Origin: Danxiaibacter flavus
GTDB taxonomy: Bacteria > Bacteroidota > Bacteroidia > Chitinophagales > Chitinophagaceae
Direction of reading: 5' to 3'
Length of the DNA: 64,000 nt
Assembly (NCBI RefSeq): GCF_041060425.1
Contig: NZ_JAULBC010000003.1
Span: 248,001 to 312,000, forward strand
Part shown: piece by piece, positions 9,573 through 18,096 of the stretch
How the letters are laid out: each line of letters opens with the position of its first letter
Numbering within the stretch: the stretch's first letter is position 1
Notes under the pieces: generated by a model
Told to the model about the DNA's origin: nothing
What the model saw: only the letters and a program-made list of their open reading frames with translations
The model's database searches: none
Made by a program: the position numbers and the translations under genes

Positions 9573-10391
9573 TTACCTGCTTGCTGCTATAAGCGATTCA
9601 GCAAAAGCTGCAGCAGCAACCTCATCGCCAGGGATTGGATCTATAGCGGCAACAATAATTAAGGCGCCTCCTGCAACAATGGCCAATCCTTTTACCCAAT
9701 CGGAAACATCATCATTATCTCTAAGAAATTCGTAAGCGCTATTGTCAATAGTTTTAAGCTTATGCATTGCGCTTCTTGCCCTTTCTTTAAAACGTTGCGG
9801 CACACAAACGGGCTTCGGTTGCACTACATGGATCTCATACAATATAACACCATTAGGCGCGGCCCTTCTAAATGTAGGTTGATAACAGATATATCGCTGC
9901 CTCATTGCGTTCAGTTCAAGAAGTCTGTACATTTGGCCCGCTCCCGGCCGCCAGCTGGATGGCCGCCAATCCACATGCAATTTATGAATCCGGTTAACGG
10001 TTCTTGTGAGGATGTCAATCTTTGAATTAACCTGTGTGATGGCAGATAACTGGTTTTCCGCGGTGGTAACTTCCAACAATTCTGCCGTAAGCCCATCATC
10101 TGCAATACCGAGAATATCACATTTGCGATAATCATTTTTCTTAACCCAGCGCCGGAAATCATGAGATAAAGCGTCAAGGATTTCATTTATTCTTGATTTA
10201 CCGCGAATACGTAGTGGTGTTGGTGTTGCTGATGGAAAAGTGGTTCTGCCCATGTACTCTAGTTCTGAGATTACAATGCCGTCAGGATGACGACTTAAAA
10301 AGTCTGCTTTAAAAAAGTCGCGGACATGTAATTGAGCAGCCTCCGAATCAAGCGGCCCAGGCGGCATTTGTGGATGACCGATGCAGTTCAT
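9573..10391 (-). CDS. Hypothetical protein with C-terminal hydrophobic hairpin
   Basis: This 272-residue protein of unknown family is oriented like tssGFE and separated from tssG by a 371-bp repeat-filled spacer. The N-terminus is Pro-rich (MPPGPLDSEAA). The middle contains DILGIADDGLTAELLEVTTAENQ and has an endonuclease-like flavour, but I cannot identify catalytic residues. The C-terminus holds a Gly/Ala-rich hydrophobic stretch (GLAIVAGGALIIVAAIDPIPGD) and an amphipathic Ala-rich tail, a layout found in some injection-system cargo proteins. It could be a secreted or T6SS-associated protein, but that is inference from context. The ATG lies 5 bp from a heptad array (10396-10430). Confidence 0.5.
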   Translation of the reverse strand: MNCIGHPQMPPGPLDSEAAQLHVRDFFKADFLSRHPDGIVISELEYMGRTTFPSATPTPLRIRGKSRINEILDALSHDFRRWVKKNDYRKCDILGIADDGLTAELLEVTTAENQLSAITQVNSKIDILTRTVNRIHKLHVDWRPSSWRPGAGQMYRLLELNAMRQRYICYQPTFRRAAPNGVILYEIHVVQPKPVCVPQRFKERARSAMHKLKTIDNSAYEFLRDNDDVSDWVKGLAIVAGGALIIVAAIDPIPGDEVAAAAFAESLIAASR

Positions 10392-10762
10392 AAAAGTTAT
10401 ACGTTGTAAGTTTTACGTTGTACGTTTTAGCCCCCGAAAGAACTTCTCGGTTTCAGGCAGGCTCTTTATTTATCTTTGTGCCACTGAAGCACTGAAACAC
10501 AGGTTTTTTACCACAGAGTGCTCTGAGTTTTTTTTCACGGAGTTTCGCAGATATAATTCTTGCTCCTTTACGCTTTTGGATGACCTAAATCCATCTCCTT
10601 CAGACTACACTGATTATGGCATTTTTTATCCATCATTTTCGATTTTCAAATTTCAATTGTCAATTATTCTTTGTGTCCCTTTGCGGCTTAGCGTGGCACC
10701 AATCGTAGTGTTTCGCTATGTCGTCGTGTCTCCGTGCCCGCCCGTGCCGGACCGGACGGGGT
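10392..10762. repeat. Repeat-filled spacer between two minus-strand genes
   Basis: No gene is seen here. From the 5' side of the 10391 gene the spacer holds five GTTNTAC heptads (10396-10430), a block with CACAGAG/CACGGAG words (about 10495-10550), and four TCAA-phased heptads (10643-10670). TTTGTGTCCC/TCTCCGTG words follow, then a G/C-rich imperfect palindrome (10737-10761) touching the tssG stop. A near-identical palindrome occurs in the opposite orientation at 23472-23496, also just after a gene end. The small frames that cross the spacer are repeat artefacts. Confidence 0.7.
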
Positions 10763-11704
10763 TTAAAGCCAGGTGTCGGCGCCCAACACACTATTGAGTT
10801 TTCCCTCCGAATCAGCGAGTCTTGTTAAACGATATTTTTCCTCCACAATAAATTCTTTCACTACATCCATATGCACGGGCAGCAAATAATCGCATAACAA
10901 TTCCAGGATCTTTTCATTTCTTCTTCCATCCATAAATTGATGACGCATTTCGCTGCTTACCGGGCCTATCGTAACAATTATCTCGTCGATACCTTCGTCA
11001 TACACGCGGCTTCCGGTGGTAAGATCGATGCCGAGCCTGCTCTCTCCCATTAACGATAATATCGGCTCTGCAGGATGCTCAGGAAGGCGTTGACACAATT
11101 GTATTTCAACCGGCAGTTCAAAGATTGTTTGCAGTATTTCTTCAATTGAGTCATGCATATCTCTTACATCATGCAATATGGGTATGAGATGCAGAAAGAT
11201 ATTTGACTGACGGGAATCGAGGTATTGAAAGATCTCCCATTGGTCTTTGAATATATCCAGTAGCTCAGTATAATGAGACCGTTTATCCAGCTTGTTCTCA
11301 TACATAGCCATCAGCATCCTCAGATGATTGATCGTAGCTTCAAATGGCAGAAAGAATTTCCTTGCATTCAATTCTTCCGCCCGGCGCTGCTTCATCATCT
11401 TTATTACATCTTTCTCTGATCGCAGGCTTCTGGGTGCAGCATGTTCATGAAACAACCCTTCAGGAAGCATATCGTAAATGCCCTCTCGTGGCGTTCTTAG
11501 TAATGTATATTCTTTATGGTCGTATTCTGATATCTCTTCTTCAACACCATCCACATCTTTTCTAAAAGATCTTTTTAAAGCACCCGCCATCAATATAAGA
11601 ATACGGTCAGCCGGAGTTCCATGCTCAACCATTTCGGCAGCGATTACTTCCGCTTTAAAATCATTATCAAAGTTGCTAAAAGCCGTGGCGGGAAGATTCG
11701 TCAT
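10763..11704 (-). CDS. tssG: T6SS baseplate protein TssG
   Basis: This 313-residue protein is encoded downstream of tssF and tssE in a minus-strand baseplate block, the usual Bacteroidota T6SSiii arrangement. TssG forms the baseplate wedge core with TssF and TssE. The sequence has the TssG-like composition of helices followed by a C-terminal beta region: LPVEIQLCQRLPEHPAEPILSL, then SRLGIDLTTGSRVYDEGIDEIIVTIGP. That segment resembles the conserved LGxxxxxGxRVxD region of TssG. The stop codon is directly followed by a G/C-rich palindrome. Its leader, GTTNTAC-type heptads ending 5 bp before ATG, is almost the same as that of the gene at 9573-10391. Confidence 0.75.
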   Translation of the reverse strand: MTNLPATAFSNFDNDFKAEVIAAEMVEHGTPADRILILMAGALKRSFRKDVDGVEEEISEYDHKEYTLLRTPREGIYDMLPEGLFHEHAAPRSLRSEKDVIKMMKQRRAEELNARKFFLPFEATINHLRMLMAMYENKLDKRSHYTELLDIFKDQWEIFQYLDSRQSNIFLHLIPILHDVRDMHDSIEEILQTIFELPVEIQLCQRLPEHPAEPILSLMGESRLGIDLTTGSRVYDEGIDEIIVTIGPVSSEMRHQFMDGRRNEKILELLCDYLLPVHMDVVKEFIVEEKYRLTRLADSEGKLNSVLGADTWL

Positions 11705-11708
11705 AGAA

Positions 11709-11743
11709 GTTGTACGTTATAAGTTTTACGTTGTACGTTTAAG
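11709..11743. repeat. 7-bp array (GTTNTAC) abutting the tssG start
   Basis: Five heptads (GTTGTAC, GTTATAA, GTTTTAC, GTTGTAC, GTTTAAG) end 5 bp upstream of the tssG ATG. The array at 10396-10430 has the same units, the same distance to its ATG and the same orientation to its gene. Confidence 0.8.
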
Positions 11744-11838
11744 CCCTTAATTCCTTCTCGCGGCGATCGCAGCGGGGTAGCGATTACGCGGCGCATTATA
11801 CTTATTTACTTATTCATTGGTGCAGATATCTGTACATT

Positions 11839-11917
11839 CACATTTGCATATTCGCACATTTGCACATTTACCCATCCGCCCATTTTCAATTGTCACCTTT
11901 CAATTGTCCATTACCAC
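11839..11917. repeat. 8-bp array followed by 7-bp array at the tssF 3' end
   Basis: Positions 11839-11886 hold six octads (CACATTTG, CATATTCG, CACATTTG, CACATTTA, CCCATCCG, CCCATTTT). They run into TCAA-phased heptads (11883-11917) that enter the tssF coding region, so the last residues and TGA of tssF come from the array. The same octad-then-heptad order occurs at 54676-54752. Confidence 0.75.
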
Positions 11918-13777
11918 CCTATAGTATCCGCTCGTTCCAGATCTTACTTTCAGCTTAGCCAATAGTTGATCGCACAGTGTATGCCAGGTATCTTTGTCCA
12001 GGATGCCTGTGCCTGACGGAGTCAGCTTAATATCGATTGTTCTTCTGAACGCCTCCTTTGTATGAGTACTTAGTTCAAATCCCCTTTCAATATTCACTTT
12101 GCTGATTCTGTCGCCGAGTTCATAAAAACAAAAGTTGCGAATATCCTCTTTTGTTATGATGCGATTGCGGGTCATGATACCATAACGCAACGCATTCAGT
12201 CGTTCTTCTGATTTAAGCCTGCTCTTTCCACCTGTAGTTGTTGTCATCATAAAGACCTGGTCCTTAAAATTCTTGTCCTGCTTAACGCCTGCCCCTTTCA
12301 TCAATTGCAAAGGAGTACCGGCACGGAGATTGTTTGCCATTTCAGCAAGTGTCGTCCAATACTCAGCATACATCATATCCTCGTTTTCGAATGGCTTTAC
12401 AATAATATAGTTGGGTATTTCTGCGGCGTTGCTGGCGTAGCCTTTTGTCTTTTGTTCCATTAAAGCCATTTTTTGGTTCATCTCCTTTAACGTTATTGCT
12501 ATATAGTCATAACCGTAAGTTGAAAAAGCGGCGCTTTCGCTGCGCAATAGTTCAAGCAGGTAGCCAATCAGCTCACGCGCGTTCCTGTTATCGAACCGCT
12601 CCACACCACCTGTACGTAACGTATAAGTACCGTTTTCTTCCTCCTGCTTGTTTCGATAGGGAACGGACCTGTATTGACGAACACTGTCAGCAAGGGACTT
12701 AACTGATAAAAATTGTTCCTGTAAACCAGTCTTAAGAGGAATAATATTGCTACCGCCTTTCAACCGGAACTTCAGATCATTTGCATGCCTGTTGATTGCG
12801 GGGAATGTGTTTGGATAGATATACAGTTCGTCCAGGTATTCCTGTTGCATGGCTACCGGGAAAAGGATCTGTATCCATAACAATTTTTCAGTAAACTTCT
12901 GCAAATCACTCTCCGGAAATATTTGGGTGAAGGAAGGCGGATAGTATTGCAGTTGACGCTGCAAGTTCATTTGCCTGCGATCTGCAATATGCAGGTATTT
13001 ATGATGATAGTATTGACGAATATCTTTCTCCAGCAATGCTGCGAGGTCATAAGATGAGAAAATATTGTGAAAGCCGTCGTTCTTTTTCGTCGTCAACTCA
13101 GGCAATCCATCACGTATCTGCAATTCTTCGTCATTGATGAGCCATCGTGTAAGTGGCAGCAGTTGATAGATTCGCTGTGCCAGTTTAGGCTCTATGTTTT
13201 TCCAATCGAAGCAAAAGAACAGATTTTCTAAAGACGCTATATTCGGATTGATCCTGATGCCCAGCCATAATGCATTTGCTGTTGAAGTTTTTTGCTTACC
13301 CTGCGCTGCAATTTGTTTCGTCAAAACACTATCGTGCGAGAAAAGTTTGCCTCCCGTCACTGTATGCAAGATCTGAATGTCAAACAAATCAATATCACTT
13401 ACAGGTGTAAATTGAATGTCTAATGTTGTGTCAAGCACATCATTTTGATTAGATGATATTTTGCGCTGACAGGAAAATGCGGTTGCCTGGCTTAACAACT
13501 GAACAGGTTCCGCAGGACTGGCATACAACAAGGTATGTGCAGGGACCGGTGCTGTCAGGAAATCGGGAGAAAGCAGGTTGGCTACTTTTTCAAGAATACG
13601 AACCTGGGTGTCTTTAATTTCGTTGCCAAGGTTATACAATTCAGACGACAATGCCTCCAGCATTAACTTAACTGCCGGATCAATATCCTCAGTATTACTA
13701 ATGCCCCAGTAATTAAGGGCGTGCTTTAACATCCTGTTCTTAATGACTTCTTTTGAATTGTTGTTTTCTCCGAACAT
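11900..13777 (-). CDS. tssF: T6SS baseplate protein TssF
   Basis: This 625-residue protein has the length and pattern of TssF (formerly DUF879/VasA). The N-terminal region LNYWGISNTEDIDPAVKLMLEALSSELYNLGNEI is the conserved TssF opening and leads into a region containing LLSPDFLTAPVPAHTLLYA. The C-terminal third has the baseplate-J-like LNALRYGIMTRNRIITKEDIRNFC segment. TssF builds the T6SS baseplate wedge with TssG and TssE. It is encoded 152 bp after tssE and 195 bp before tssG on the same strand, with heptad arrays on both sides. The last codons (Met-Asp-Asn-stop) lie inside the downstream repeat array. Confidence 0.85.
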   Translation of the reverse strand: MFGENNNSKEVIKNRMLKHALNYWGISNTEDIDPAVKLMLEALSSELYNLGNEIKDTQVRILEKVANLLSPDFLTAPVPAHTLLYASPAEPVQLLSQATAFSCQRKISSNQNDVLDTTLDIQFTPVSDIDLFDIQILHTVTGGKLFSHDSVLTKQIAAQGKQKTSTANALWLGIRINPNIASLENLFFCFDWKNIEPKLAQRIYQLLPLTRWLINDEELQIRDGLPELTTKKNDGFHNIFSSYDLAALLEKDIRQYYHHKYLHIADRRQMNLQRQLQYYPPSFTQIFPESDLQKFTEKLLWIQILFPVAMQQEYLDELYIYPNTFPAINRHANDLKFRLKGGSNIIPLKTGLQEQFLSVKSLADSVRQYRSVPYRNKQEEENGTYTLRTGGVERFDNRNARELIGYLLELLRSESAAFSTYGYDYIAITLKEMNQKMALMEQKTKGYASNAAEIPNYIIVKPFENEDMMYAEYWTTLAEMANNLRAGTPLQLMKGAGVKQDKNFKDQVFMMTTTTGGKSRLKSEERLNALRYGIMTRNRIITKEDIRNFCFYELGDRISKVNIERGFELSTHTKEAFRRTIDIKLTPSGTGILDKDTWHTLCDQLLAKLKVRSGTSGYYRVVMDN

Positions 13778-13783
13778 GTTAAG

Positions 13784-13934
13784 TTAATTGACAATTGAAA
13801 AGGGAAAATTGACAATGAACACCGTATATATTATTTCTTAAGATTGATTACCAGTAAGTTTACACCTTACGCCTCATACCTCATACCTGAAACCTGAAAC
13901 CTGATACCTGGCACCTGCTACCTCTCTCCTCACT
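13784..13934. repeat. tssE-tssF spacer: AATTGAN array and CCTNANA array
   Basis: The tssF side (13784-13817) has interrupted AATTG-phased heptads. The tssE side (13865-13934) has ten consecutive heptads beginning CCT (CCTTACG, CCTCATA twice, CCTGAAA twice, CCTGATA, CCTGGCA, CCTGCTA, CCTCTCT, CCTCACT). The last unit overlaps the tssE stop codon. Read on the coding strand, TGA is followed directly by AGG-phased heptads. Confidence 0.8.
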
Positions 13935-14367
13935 CCACCGACAACGGGCTCAAAAACATATTCGTGTGAAATGCAAAAGGTTCACCTGTTTTACGAATGG
14001 TGCCAGTTATATGTATGTCAACACGTTTTTTTTGCTCCGTAAAATTTTTGAATATGTTGAACTTCTCAATATCAGTAATAACCACAGTAGCTGAGACATC
14101 GGCCAACCTGAGCTCATGCGTAGTAATTGATTTTAAAAGCGATTGTCTGAGCTTTTCTTCCCACCGGCTGGTGCTTACAATTAATTCAAAGTCCATTTCC
14201 CAGATCTCGCAACCGAAATCAGGATCACTCCTGTGTTCGCCGAACCGAGTAGTGATTATTAATTCCAGGTTCTTTTCTATTGAGTGCCTCAGGCTACAGA
14301 CCGGAAGTTCGCTACCTTCAACCACAGCTCCCAATTGCAATGGAATTTTATAATAGATATTGCTCAC
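13930..14367 (-). CDS. tssE: T6SS baseplate protein TssE (gp25-like)
   Basis: This 145-residue protein has the gp25/TssE signature: SIEKNLELIITTRFGEHRSDPDFGCEIWEMDF matches the EP-R--DP-FG--L region of GPW/gp25 proteins. gp25 proteins join baseplate wedges to the first sheath ring. It starts with GTG at 14365-14367 within an A/G-rich stretch (AAAGAGGTG). It is the first gene of the minus-strand tssE-tssF-tssG block and is divergent from tssH. The last codons are embedded in a CCT-phased heptad array. Confidence 0.85.
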   Translation of the reverse strand: MSNIYYKIPLQLGAVVEGSELPVCSLRHSIEKNLELIITTRFGEHRSDPDFGCEIWEMDFELIVSTSRWEEKLRQSLLKSITTHELRLADVSATVVITDIEKFNIFKNFTEQKKRVDIHITGTIRKTGEPFAFHTNMFLSPLSVE

Positions 14368-14877
14368 CTCTTTTAATGTTTAAATGAATATAACGATGCC
14401 GGATTTGCTTAGCACACTTTATTAGAGCTTATTGTTATACATTTTGTTACCCCTTAATTTTTCTCATTTACAATTTTTTATTTCAGGAATGTGTTGCCAA
14501 CGCCGTTTCATTAAGAAAGCTAAGATTTATCAAGTACGATTTACGAAGACCGCCCGCGCCGAATGCGCATTCGGACGGATACGAAGTACCCGATTCAAGG
14601 CTTGCTTTGCTTTTTGTAACCTCTTCAGGAAACGACATTGAATGTGTTATGGTATCCTGTCCAACCGACAGAATCGCCTGATTCAAACCTAAAACACGCT
14701 CAAATCGTCCGTTTGTCACAAAAAACGAGTCAGCGGGTAACAAATAGCCGGAAAAAAGTATTTATAACCGTACATGCCTGTGCCTCAGTATGAAATTTGA
14801 TGAGCAGGCTGACAGTCAGTACATAGTTGCATAAATCCGGCAGGGTTATGCTTTAATAAACTGTTCAAATTAATTAC
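14368..14877. other. Divergent tssE/tssH intergenic region
   Basis: This 510-bp region should hold the promoters of both T6SS blocks. It contains a perfect 16-bp palindrome CCGAATGCGCATTCGG (14559-14574). No tandem 7-bp array of the kind seen in other spacers is clear here. I found no convincing TTTG/TAnnTTTG promoter pair by eye. Short frames across it lack coding character. Confidence 0.5.
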
Positions 14878-17400
14878 ATGCCTACACTTTCCCTGAATGA
14901 ATCTCTGAAGACTGCCGTTGAAATAGCCCGGTCTCTCGCTAAAGAATATCAGAATGAATATTTCTCTCCGGCACATTTGTTGCGTGCCATGCTGCATAAA
15001 GATGTCGGCCTGGCAAGCTTCCTGGAATCAATAGGCAAAGATGTTCCGTATATATTGGAGTGGGCGGAAATACATATGGATGAATATCCCAAAGTTGCCA
15101 AAGCAAAGGACAATGTTACCGGCGATGAAAAAATAAAAGCCGTATTTGAAGAGGCTGACAATATTCGTTTAAAACTTGGTCTTGACTATATAACACCCAT
15201 ATGTGTGTTGGTCGCCATTGCAAAGCCAGGCACAGCTTTTTCCGGAGAACAAATGAAATCGTTTCCTGTAAAAGAAAAGGAAGTACTGGAGATCTATTTT
15301 AAGGAGGATGGGATTCAACACGCCGTCAATAATACCGAAGCCAAAAATAACGCAGCACCTGCGGCTGCCCTCCACAAATATTGTATTGAACGCACAGCTT
15401 TAGCAAAGGAAGGTAAGACAGATCCCATCATTGGTCGTGATAAGGAAACCCGGATGATGATGGAGATCCTTTGTCGCAGAACCAAACCAAATGTTATAAT
15501 AACGGGAGAAGCCGGCGTCGGCAAAACTGCACTAATTGATGGCTTTGCACTTGATATTGTGAATAATAAAGTTCCCGCTCAATTGGCAAATTCATTGGTT
15601 TTTGAACTTGATCTCGGTGCATTAATTGCTGGTGCATCTTATAAAGGCGAAATTGAGGACAGGTTAAAAAACATTATTAAGGAAGTTAAACAGTTTCCAA
15701 AAGCCATCATATTTATTGATGAGATCCATGTACTGCTTGATAACAAGAACGGCAGCATTGGTGGCGGCGCAGCTAATCTGCTTAAACCCGAACTGGCCCG
15801 CGGAGAAATTACCGTTATTGGTGCGACAACCAACGAAGAATACCGAAAATTTATCGAAGCAGATCAGGCATTCGCGCGGAGGTTTGAAGCGCTGCCCGTT
15901 GCTGAGCCTGACGAAGCAACTGCAGAAAAAATGCTGATAAAACTAGCGCCCAAGTTTGAAGAACATCATCAGCTTAAAATCGAAAAAGATGCGCTGAAAG
16001 AATGTGTCCGCCTGTCAAAAAGATATCTCAAAGACAGAAGGCTGCCTGATGCTGCAATTGATCTGCTCGACAGAACCATGGCTGCTATTAAGCTGATGGT
16101 TGATACCAACAAACAAGATCTGGAGGAGCTAAAAGCGAGCTTATTGAAAATAACCTCAAACGGTACAGACGTTGCATGCAACGTCCCTGCATGTACAGAC
16201 GTTGCATGCAACGTCTCAACATCACATTCATTAGAATTACTCACTGAATTAAAATGGCTGAATACCACCCTCCAAAATAAAATAAGCCCGGTATTACTCG
16301 GCAAGCTTGATGACCCAGCTCAGACTGATAAGTTTGAAACCCACGAGGAGTATGAAACATTCCTTACACAAAGCCTCGATACGTTAGATGTTCTGGCTGG
16401 TGATAAAAAGACATCAGTTAATAAGGACGATATCGCCTCAGTAATTTCTTACAAAACCGGTATTCCGCTTGGCAAGATCCAGGCGCAGGAAAAGGAAAAA
16501 CTCCTGAACATGAATGAGTACCTGAAAAGAAGAGTTGTTGGTCAGGATCATGCTGTAAAAGCAATTTCTGAATCCATACTCGAATCAAGAAGCGGATTGA
16601 ATAAAAAAGGCCAGCCAATAGGCTCCTTCTTTTTCCTCGGTCCTACCGGTACAGGTAAAACAGAACTGGCTAAATCTGTTGCGGAATTTCTGTTTAATGA
16701 TGAAAAGTCCATGATCCGGTTTGACATGTCGGAGTTTAAGGAAGAACATTCCGCCGCACTTTTATACGGTGCCCCTCCCGGCTATGTTGGTTATGAAGAA
16801 GGAGGCATGCTGGTGAACAAGATCAGACAAAAACCTTACTCCGTACTGCTTTTTGACGAAATAGAAAAAGCGCATCCCTCAGTGTTTGATACCTTCCTCC
16901 AGATCCTGGATGAAGGTCATATGCACGACAGGCTTGGCAAAGAAGGTGATTTCTCCAACGCCCTGATCATCTTCACATCCAATATCGGTAGTGAATGGAT
17001 AGCTGAACAATTTGATAAAGGAAACATTCCAACGTCTAACAAGTTAATGGAGATCATGACGAAATATTTCCGGCCTGAATTTCTTGCAAGACTCACAGAG
17101 ATCGTGCCCTTCGCTCCGATCAGTGAAAACAATATTGTGCGCATTTTCGAAATACAAATGAAGAGTTTGCTGGAAGCTTTGGATAAACAAGGAATTGGAT
17201 TTGATATAGCTGAGGACGCAAAAAAATATCTCGCAGTAAACGGCTTTACGCCTAAATACGGTGCGAGACAAATCTCGGGTGTAATACGTAACCAGTTAAG
17301 ACGCCCCATATCTAAATACATCATTTCAGGAGAGTTGACGAAAGGCAGTAAAATAACCGCAGAGCTGGACAACGAAGCCATTTCCTGGAAAATTCAATAA
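14878..17400 (+). CDS. tssH: T6SS sheath-recycling ATPase TssH (ClpV)
   Basis: This 840-residue Clp/Hsp100 ATPase disassembles contracted TssBC sheaths. It has a Clp-N domain (residues 1-145), AAA1 with Walker A GEAGVGKT (210-217) and Walker B IIFIDE (277-282), a linker, and AAA2 with Walker A GPTGTGKT (588-595) and Walker B LLFDE (about 657-661). A ClpB-type D2-small domain ends the protein. It is the first gene of the plus-strand block and tssB follows after 81 bp. An oddity is a roughly 20-residue in-frame insertion at about 429-450, made of two copies of a palindromic DNA repeat reading TDVACNV each time. It adds three Cys between the AAA domains. Confidence 0.93.
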   Translation: MPTLSLNESLKTAVEIARSLAKEYQNEYFSPAHLLRAMLHKDVGLASFLESIGKDVPYILEWAEIHMDEYPKVAKAKDNVTGDEKIKAVFEEADNIRLKLGLDYITPICVLVAIAKPGTAFSGEQMKSFPVKEKEVLEIYFKEDGIQHAVNNTEAKNNAAPAAALHKYCIERTALAKEGKTDPIIGRDKETRMMMEILCRRTKPNVIITGEAGVGKTALIDGFALDIVNNKVPAQLANSLVFELDLGALIAGASYKGEIEDRLKNIIKEVKQFPKAIIFIDEIHVLLDNKNGSIGGGAANLLKPELARGEITVIGATTNEEYRKFIEADQAFARRFEALPVAEPDEATAEKMLIKLAPKFEEHHQLKIEKDALKECVRLSKRYLKDRRLPDAAIDLLDRTMAAIKLMVDTNKQDLEELKASLLKITSNGTDVACNVPACTDVACNVSTSHSLELLTELKWLNTTLQNKISPVLLGKLDDPAQTDKFETHEEYETFLTQSLDTLDVLAGDKKTSVNKDDIASVISYKTGIPLGKIQAQEKEKLLNMNEYLKRRVVGQDHAVKAISESILESRSGLNKKGQPIGSFFFLGPTGTGKTELAKSVAEFLFNDEKSMIRFDMSEFKEEHSAALLYGAPPGYVGYEEGGMLVNKIRQKPYSVLLFDEIEKAHPSVFDTFLQILDEGHMHDRLGKEGDFSNALIIFTSNIGSEWIAEQFDKGNIPTSNKLMEIMTKYFRPEFLARLTEIVPFAPISENNIVRIFEIQMKSLLEALDKQGIGFDIAEDAKKYLAVNGFTPKYGARQISGVIRNQLRRPISKYIISGELTKGSKITAELDNEAISWKIQ
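16163..16220 (+). repeat. Two palindromic repeats inserted in frame within tssH
   Basis: Two near-identical 28-bp units begin at 16163 and 16193, exactly 30 bp apart. Each is centred on the perfect palindrome GACGTTGCATGCAACGTC (16168-16185 and 16198-16215), and the second palindrome extends to 20 bp. Spacing of ten codons keeps the tssH frame open. From memory, this palindrome resembles a dispersed repeat of Bacteroidota and cyanobacterial genomes; I cannot verify that here. Confidence 0.85.
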
Positions 17401-17481
17401 TTTTTTTCACTTAAATACGGAACAAATTTTTGTTTCTGCTGATTTATATACAAATACATCATTCATTTTAAAGCGTTTATT

Positions 17482-17934
17482 ATGCCACAAGCTAAACCAG
17501 GGATAGCAACCACCATACTTGCTCCCGATCCTGTTGGTGAAGGTTTTGTTGAAATATCTCCTAATAAAACCTTGTTTATTCAAAAGCTTACTTCAGAAGA
17601 TCCTATCCGTCCTGAAATTGTTGAAGATCTTCAAACAGTTGAGCAGGTTTTTGATTATTTCAAACCGGAATGTAATGTTGAGCTTGACAAAGAAGATGGT
17701 TCTACATTAAAAGAAAACTTCCGCTTTGCAGGTCTTGGCGATTTTGATACAAAAAACCTGACCAATCAGAGTTCTTACCTGAAAAATCTCAACCTGGAAA
17801 ATGATGCTTATTTAAAGATCATCAAACAACTTAAAAGCAACACATCACTCAGAAAGGTTATCGAAAATCCTGAAACAAAAGAAGCCTTTGTTAATGCGTT
17901 AAAGGCACTGGCTGCAGAACTGGAGGAAGAATGA
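17482..17934 (+). CDS. tssB: T6SS contractile sheath small subunit TssB
   Basis: This 150-residue protein is encoded directly before tssC. The central segment PEIVEDLQTVEQVFDYFKPECNVEL and the C-terminal helical region resemble the sheath small subunits of the non-proteobacterial T6SSiii branch (TssB/IglA-like). TssB and TssC polymerise into the contractile sheath. The acidic tail is LAAELEEE. The TGA stop begins an AGG-phased heptad array that fills most of the 162-bp gap to tssC. A/T-rich DNA (17401-17481) precedes the ATG. Confidence 0.85.
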   Translation: MPQAKPGIATTILAPDPVGEGFVEISPNKTLFIQKLTSEDPIRPEIVEDLQTVEQVFDYFKPECNVELDKEDGSTLKENFRFAGLGDFDTKNLTNQSSYLKNLNLENDAYLKIIKQLKSNTSLRKVIENPETKEAFVNALKALAAELEEE

Positions 17935-18056
17935 GGTGTGAGGCGCAGGTGTAAGGTATCAGGTTCCAGGCTCCAGGTATGAGGTTTCAGGTATGAGGTA
18001 ATATCACCGGTAACTATTTTTTGGTTTTAGGCTTTGAGCTTTAGGCTTTAAGCTCT
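17934..18056. repeat. 7-bp arrays in the tssB-tssC spacer
   Basis: About ten units beginning AGG run from the tssB stop codon to 18002 (AGGTGTG, AGGTATC, AGGTTCC, AGGCTCC and so on; one unit is 6 bp). A second group (AGGCTTT, GAGCTTT, AGGCTTT, AAGCTCT) lies at 18029-18056, 40 bp before the tssC ATG. Confidence 0.8.
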
Positions 18057-18096
18057 GGCTCAAAACTTTCTTTTCAAACAAGCTAAAATTATCGAT

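Noticed and set aside
10381..10797. Plus-strand frame of about 138 codons
   Set aside because: It consists of heptad and CACAGAG-type repeat DNA and overlaps the end of tssG; the translation has no protein-like character.
13784..13934. 5' and 3' arrays of one transcript pairing to circularise the mRNA
   Set aside because: tssF has complementary TCAATT/AATTGA classes at its two ends, but most other genes have unrelated classes at 5' and 3' ends, so pairing cannot be a general rule.
14368..14877. Promoters for the divergent T6SS operons
   Set aside because: No TTTG/TAnnTTTG pair with 19-21 bp spacing stood out; A/T-rich DNA gives many weak partial matches.
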